From the NCBI GenBank assembly GCA_028622995.1, contig JAJQJQ010000004.1, positions 5,208,001-5,272,000 of the forward strand: a DNA stretch of 64,000 nt, in the 5' to 3' direction. The translations under genes and the position numbers were made by a program. This DNA is from Panagrolaimus kolymaensis (lineage: Eukaryota; Nematoda; Chromadorea; Rhabditida; Panagrolaimidae). Shown in pieces: positions 60,171-64,000 of this stretch (the first letter of the stretch is position 1; each line of letters begins with the position of its first letter). The notes beneath the pieces were generated by a model. The model did no database searches and had not been told where the DNA came from. It saw nothing but the letters and a program-made list of their open reading frames with translations.

Positions 60171-62446
60171 TCATAAATTGGCTTGGCTATAAAAAAGATA
60201 AAAATCTTCTAAGCTAACATGAACATGATTTGATTTTAGATTATTTTCCAATATATTTGCAAAGTTTGCTTTGAAACCATGCGGTACGCCAGGTTCAAAG
60301 CTAAATTTTACGATAGCACCTGGAGCACAATTATTCTAAAAAAAAATTTTTTAACTCTATTAATAAGTATCACCAACAACAAATAATTTACCATTAAAAA
60401 AGTCGAAAAATGGTTGACATTAAATAAATGAGGGAGGCATTGAAGTGAAAAATTTTTTAAGGTTTGATTTGATTTTAATGTTGATAAAAACTCATCAGTA
60501 TCTGGTAATAAAAATGCAGTATCAATGATGCTGAAAAAAAAGAAGATGGATTTTTTAAAAACTATTTTTTTCTCTTATTATTTTATCGGTTTAAAAAATG
60601 TATTGTAATTATATTACGTCGAGTTTAAAATAATTTTCTCATCAAAAATATTTAAAGCTTGTAGAATTAAAAGAAACTTACTTCAAATTTGGCACAGATA
60701 AAAATATTTCGATTATTTTTTCTGATGGAACGCGATCATAATCACTGATTGTAACCCCTCCAAATGATGCTTCTTCCAACCGGGGCGAAAACAATAAAGC
60801 TAATTCAGCGACCGTTAATTGATGTGAGCACAGTAGCAAATATTTTACTTTAACTTGAATCTTTGATAAAAGTGTTGATGCGTTGTTAATACCACTTGAT
60901 ACATTAAAAAAATTTGAACAGTCAAGTTTGATAGATTCCTTGCTTCAACCTCGATATGAGACATTAGTAAAGATTGGTTTATGAAAGGTGAGAAAGGAGA
61001 GGTCTTAAACTTTAACAAAAAGTTTGTTAAATGACGTTCAATATCAATAACACTGAGCTTATAGCATAAAAGTTTTTTGCCGCTTTTAATAAAAAAATAT
61101 TTACAACATTCATAAAAGCGATGTTGAAGTTCGTAAGAAGAGTTTTGGAATATGTAATTAATCAAAGGAAATGGAAGGTGGAAATATTGATTCTTCACTC
61201 CATTTTCAAAATCTGCAACACAATGAGTTTTACTTGAGCTTTGTTCGTAAGAAATTTGATCATTTTTCTTATCGGTCGCAGCTTTTTCGTTCTCTTGGCT
61301 CCCATTAATCGCCCCAACATTTGTGGTAACTTCTTTCTTTGCAACTTTGGAATACAATTGTTTGCATCCATATTGTTTTTCAAACTCCACAGCAAAGGTG
61401 CGCATTTGGTTCGTTCCATATTTCTTTAAAATGGCTTGGAGCATCAAGCGAGCTTTGTAAGTAGTTCCAAAAACCCGTTCAAATTCAATAATATCGATCC
61501 ACCATTTCGTAACATCATATGCAAGATTTACGACTCTTTCTATTTCATTTCGATATTCTTGTCTTGCTTTTGAATCTTCAATGAACATTCGACAATACCG
61601 CAAATAAACATTTAAAAGCCCTTCGTGGTTATTTTTGCTTTTAAGATAATTTAAATAAAGCTTCCATAGCTTAACGTTGGTTGGATCATTTCCAAGTTTA
61701 TACTCAACCGTATCCATTACAAATTGCTCATCATCCCATTTTGTTAAACACTCAAACCATTTTTCGACGTTATCATTGGCTTCGATAATTTTATTTGATA
61801 TCATCATTGCCATTCCATGCTTTTTTAATGCTGAGGGTGATAAGGGACGAGCTACAATAATACGAGGATTAAATAGTTTAATTTTCAAAAAATATAAACA
61901 AACATGAAAAGACTTTCCAGTAATTTGTCCTGTTTTCTAACTTTTCTTGAGGAAATGATAAAAAATGTTCGCTATAATGTTGCTCATCACTCGTTCGGCA
62001 CAAAAAGTTCTGTGAAATAACAGAACCTTTAAAAAGTTTATATTTGAGCTAAAAATGACTTGAAATTGAAATTATTTTTACGTGTTTATATTAATTTTAA
62101 AAAAAGATACCACATCAGAAATGAGTTCGTCAAAAATAAAGTGGCTTTCTGCTTTTAATTTTATTTCTCTCAGGTAAACGTTCATAGTATGCTTGTCATA
62201 ATCCGGATAACCCATATTTTCTTCCAATCTTAAAATTATTTTAAACAAAGTGATACAAGAATTTTTTGCTTACTCGTACCACATCTTCCATAATTCTGGA
62301 AGCGTTGTAAATTTATTTGAAAATTCATTAAACAGCTTTCGAATTTCCATAAGCGTTCTTGAAACTTTTAGTGATTTCAACAATTCAGCTATAGCTGAAT
62401 TGTAAGCTTTAGATACAAACGGGATATTTATATTGAAAGGATCCAT
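60171..62446 (-). CDS. Chimeric HAT-repeat-like / F-box-family-like protein with frameshift
   Basis: Exons 62274-62446, 62111-62228, 61904-62048 and 61851 to about 60,682, then 60392-60530 and 60171-60335, agree in phase apart from one break. The first 220 residues are helical and resemble HAT/TPR repeats of RNA-processing proteins (SART3 or Prp39 type): LPELWKMWYELEENMGY, NVKLWKLYLNYLKSKNN, KWWIDIIEFERVFGTTYKAR. No RNA-recognition motif follows. A polar linker leads in frame into FHLPFPLINYIFQNSSYELQ, typical of F-box-like proteins expanded in plant-parasitic nematodes. Near 60,945 the frame must change: the first frame ends at a stop at 60,845, while another carries KESIKLDCSNFFNVSSGINN and then QLTVAELALLFSPRLEEASF to a good donor. 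Two final exons (LKNFSLQCLPHLFNVNHF and NNCAPGAIVKFSFEPGVPHG) end at TGA. It may be a fused gene damaged by one indel, or two genes. RNA-processing function is a weak inference. Confidence 0.6.
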
Positions 62447-62892
62447 TGTAAATAGAATTGGAATAAACTAAGAGGAAATAAACGGAAATCTAGTCTGATC
62501 TTGATAAGTATTTGCGATTGAAATGCTACTAAACCTTAACCAGCAGCAACAACTATGATTTATTATTTGACCAAAAAAGCTGACGATGGTTTAGAGGTGA
62601 CCTTTAACACCTATGTAAAAACTTCAAGACGATTTTTGAAGTAAATATTTTACAGCCGAACAAAAAAAAATCGTTGACAAACTCCTAATAAGAAAAAAGA
62701 CAAACGAAAAAGGTTATAAAAACAAATAACCACATAATTCTTCAAAAAGTGCATGATGATGGTAAAAAACAAGAGTAATCAGTAGAAACACATACATAAA
62801 AATCCTTTTATTACAGTGACAATATTAAGTAAAATATTCAACATACAAATAATAAATGAAAATACAAACATAGGTAAAATTATTAAAACATG
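62447..62892. other. Spacer between two minus-strand genes
   Basis: AT-rich DNA upstream of the HAT/F-box-like gene and downstream of the pseudokinase gene. I see no exon or repeat; it presumably holds the promoter of the former and the polyadenylation site of the latter. Confidence 0.45.
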
Positions 62893-63985
62893 CTAAAAAC
62901 GATTAAAAACAGCAATAAGTTTGAAAAGTTTTGCTTCTTTTCCTATAATTTCTAATAATTCAGTGAAAGATGGACGTTTCGCAGGATCAAAGTTCAAACA
63001 TTTAGTCAAAAATTCGATGAGATCTGAAGGTGGTATTGGAAACGATGAAGATTGAAAAATTTTGTAAAGTGTTTGAAATGAAGGCGATTTTCCATGGAGA
63101 TTACATTTTGTATTAGGAAATATTGTTGCATCATCTTTGCCACCATCGATGTTAATAAAATCCGCCAAAGAAGCATAATTACATCGATTAGGATATTTGC
63201 CATGAGTTACAAGTTGTTGAAAGAACAAAGCGAATGACCAAACCAATGATTGATAAGTCCATCCTTGACCCAAGAGAACTTCAGGTGATACATTCCTGGA
63301 AAATAGCAGTTATATATGTGACAAAAAGCAGAACAACGTCAATGTGATAAAAGTTTCAACGGAAAGAAAGCAAACCTTTACCTCCAATAATCGTTTCTCA
63401 TCATAGTTTCTTCAAGTAAGCAATTGTTTAATAATTTGGCTTTCTTAGGATACCACCATTTGGAATCAGCACCATCTCCTTCTTTCCAAAAATCTGTCAA
63501 TTTGATCTTCTCATTAACATCCAAAAGGCATGAGCGAAGACATAATCTTTCACAGGTCATTTCTTTATCACAAAGATATTCCAAAGCTTTTGATACCTAA
63601 AAAAATGCTATATTGTATTACATAAAGCATGAAGCTAAACCTGATAAGCCCAAAAAACATAGCGGCGAGTTGGAAGAGGATCTTCAAGAGGAGCAACAAA
63701 ATCGGCTAGGTTTGATGAGTAATAATCATAACGAACAAGAATGATAGGTGGAATTCCATCTCCTCGATGACAATAATCATAATCTTTTGCACAACAAAGT
63801 CGTTTATGTTTTACAAGAATGAGTTCTTCAAGTATTTCTGCTGTCGACTTTGAATTTGCAGTAAAACCGATGTTGAGGGATCTAATAAAAGCTTTATTTC
63901 CATTTTTTAAAGTAACATCAGCACCATATCCAAAGCTTCCATTAACTGAAAAAGAAACGTGTTTATCTTGCACAAATAGAGTCAT
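62893..63985 (-). CDS. Receptor-tyrosine-kinase-like pseudokinase (possibly 5' partial)
   Basis: Exons 63641-63985, 63382-63596 and 62893-63295 (donors CAG|GTTTAG and AG|GTAAAG; acceptors TTTTTAG and TTTTCCAG) give 320 residues. The fold outline is that of tyrosine kinases: a glycine loop remnant FGYGADV (18-24), a C-helix EILEELILVKH, KALEYLCDKEMTCERLCLRS (118-137) in the place of the catalytic loop, SPEVLLGQGWTYQSLVWSFA, and a terminal CLNFDPAKRPSFTELLEII helix. Key residues are lost: the VAIK lysine is Arg35, HRD reads CER (130-132), the loop Asn is Ser137, and DFG is DFW (150-152). It cannot be an ordinary kinase and is probably a scaffold or regulator. No membrane segment precedes it. 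A TAG lies in frame before the ATG, but an acceptor-like TGTAG lies just upstream, so exons beyond the window are possible. Confidence 0.72.
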
Positions 63986-64000
63986 GCAAAGCTACATTAT

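Overview
The window looks like nuclear DNA of an AT-rich nematode, most likely a clade IV plant parasite of the root-knot (Meloidogyne-like) type. The evidence is short introns (mostly 43-100 bp) with TTTTCAG/TTTTTAG acceptors and GTAAGT/GTATGT donors, very AT-rich spacers with long A and T tracts, and protein families typical of animals (SNF5/SMARCB1, an SRPK-like kinase, a receptor-tyrosine-kinase-like pseudokinase, an EFCAB2/DRC8-like EF-hand protein). The genus is an inference, not a demonstration.

Positions 1 to about 38,430 are one uninterrupted satellite array that continues beyond the left edge, about 285 copies of a 133-135 bp monomer. Two monomer types share a 97-bp core and differ in an exchangeable 37-38 bp cassette (types A and B). 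Copies are organised into local homogenised domains and several higher-order repeats (tetramer of 536 bp, trimers of 402-403 bp, a 2,134-bp spaced duplication). The short open frames inside the satellite are an artefact of the repeat: the monomer is not a multiple of three and no frame continues through the array.

From 38.4 to 41.7 kb the array decays into unique DNA. This holds the 3' part of an unknown acidic-tailed gene, a degenerate ~35-50 bp minisatellite, a tRNA-like relic with intact A and B boxes, and a perfect 17-bp hairpin.

From 41.7 to 52.3 kb lie five minus-strand loci: a nine-exon SRPK-like kinase whose last exons encode a zinc-finger-like module and which uses a GC-AG intron; an EFCAB2/DRC8-like EF-hand protein; a SNF5/SMARCB1-like protein lacking the N-terminal third, with a 403-bp hAT-like MITE inserted just behind its stop codon; a decayed coiled-coil pseudogene; and a two-exon small secreted or neuropeptide-like precursor with a possible 2.8-kb intron.

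From 52.3 to 60.2 kb is gene-poor AT-rich DNA with one plus-strand gene, a 114-residue secreted protein with a GPI-like tail. It also holds an inverted duplication (arms about 0.5 kb) overlapped by a direct duplication of about 300 bp.

From 60.2 to 64 kb are two minus-strand genes: a chimeric reading frame joining a HAT/TPR-like helical protein to a nematode F-box-family-like C-terminus (with an apparent frameshift), and a receptor-tyrosine-kinase-like pseudokinase that lacks the catalytic residues and may continue past the right edge. All exon models were built by eye from splice sites and reading phase.
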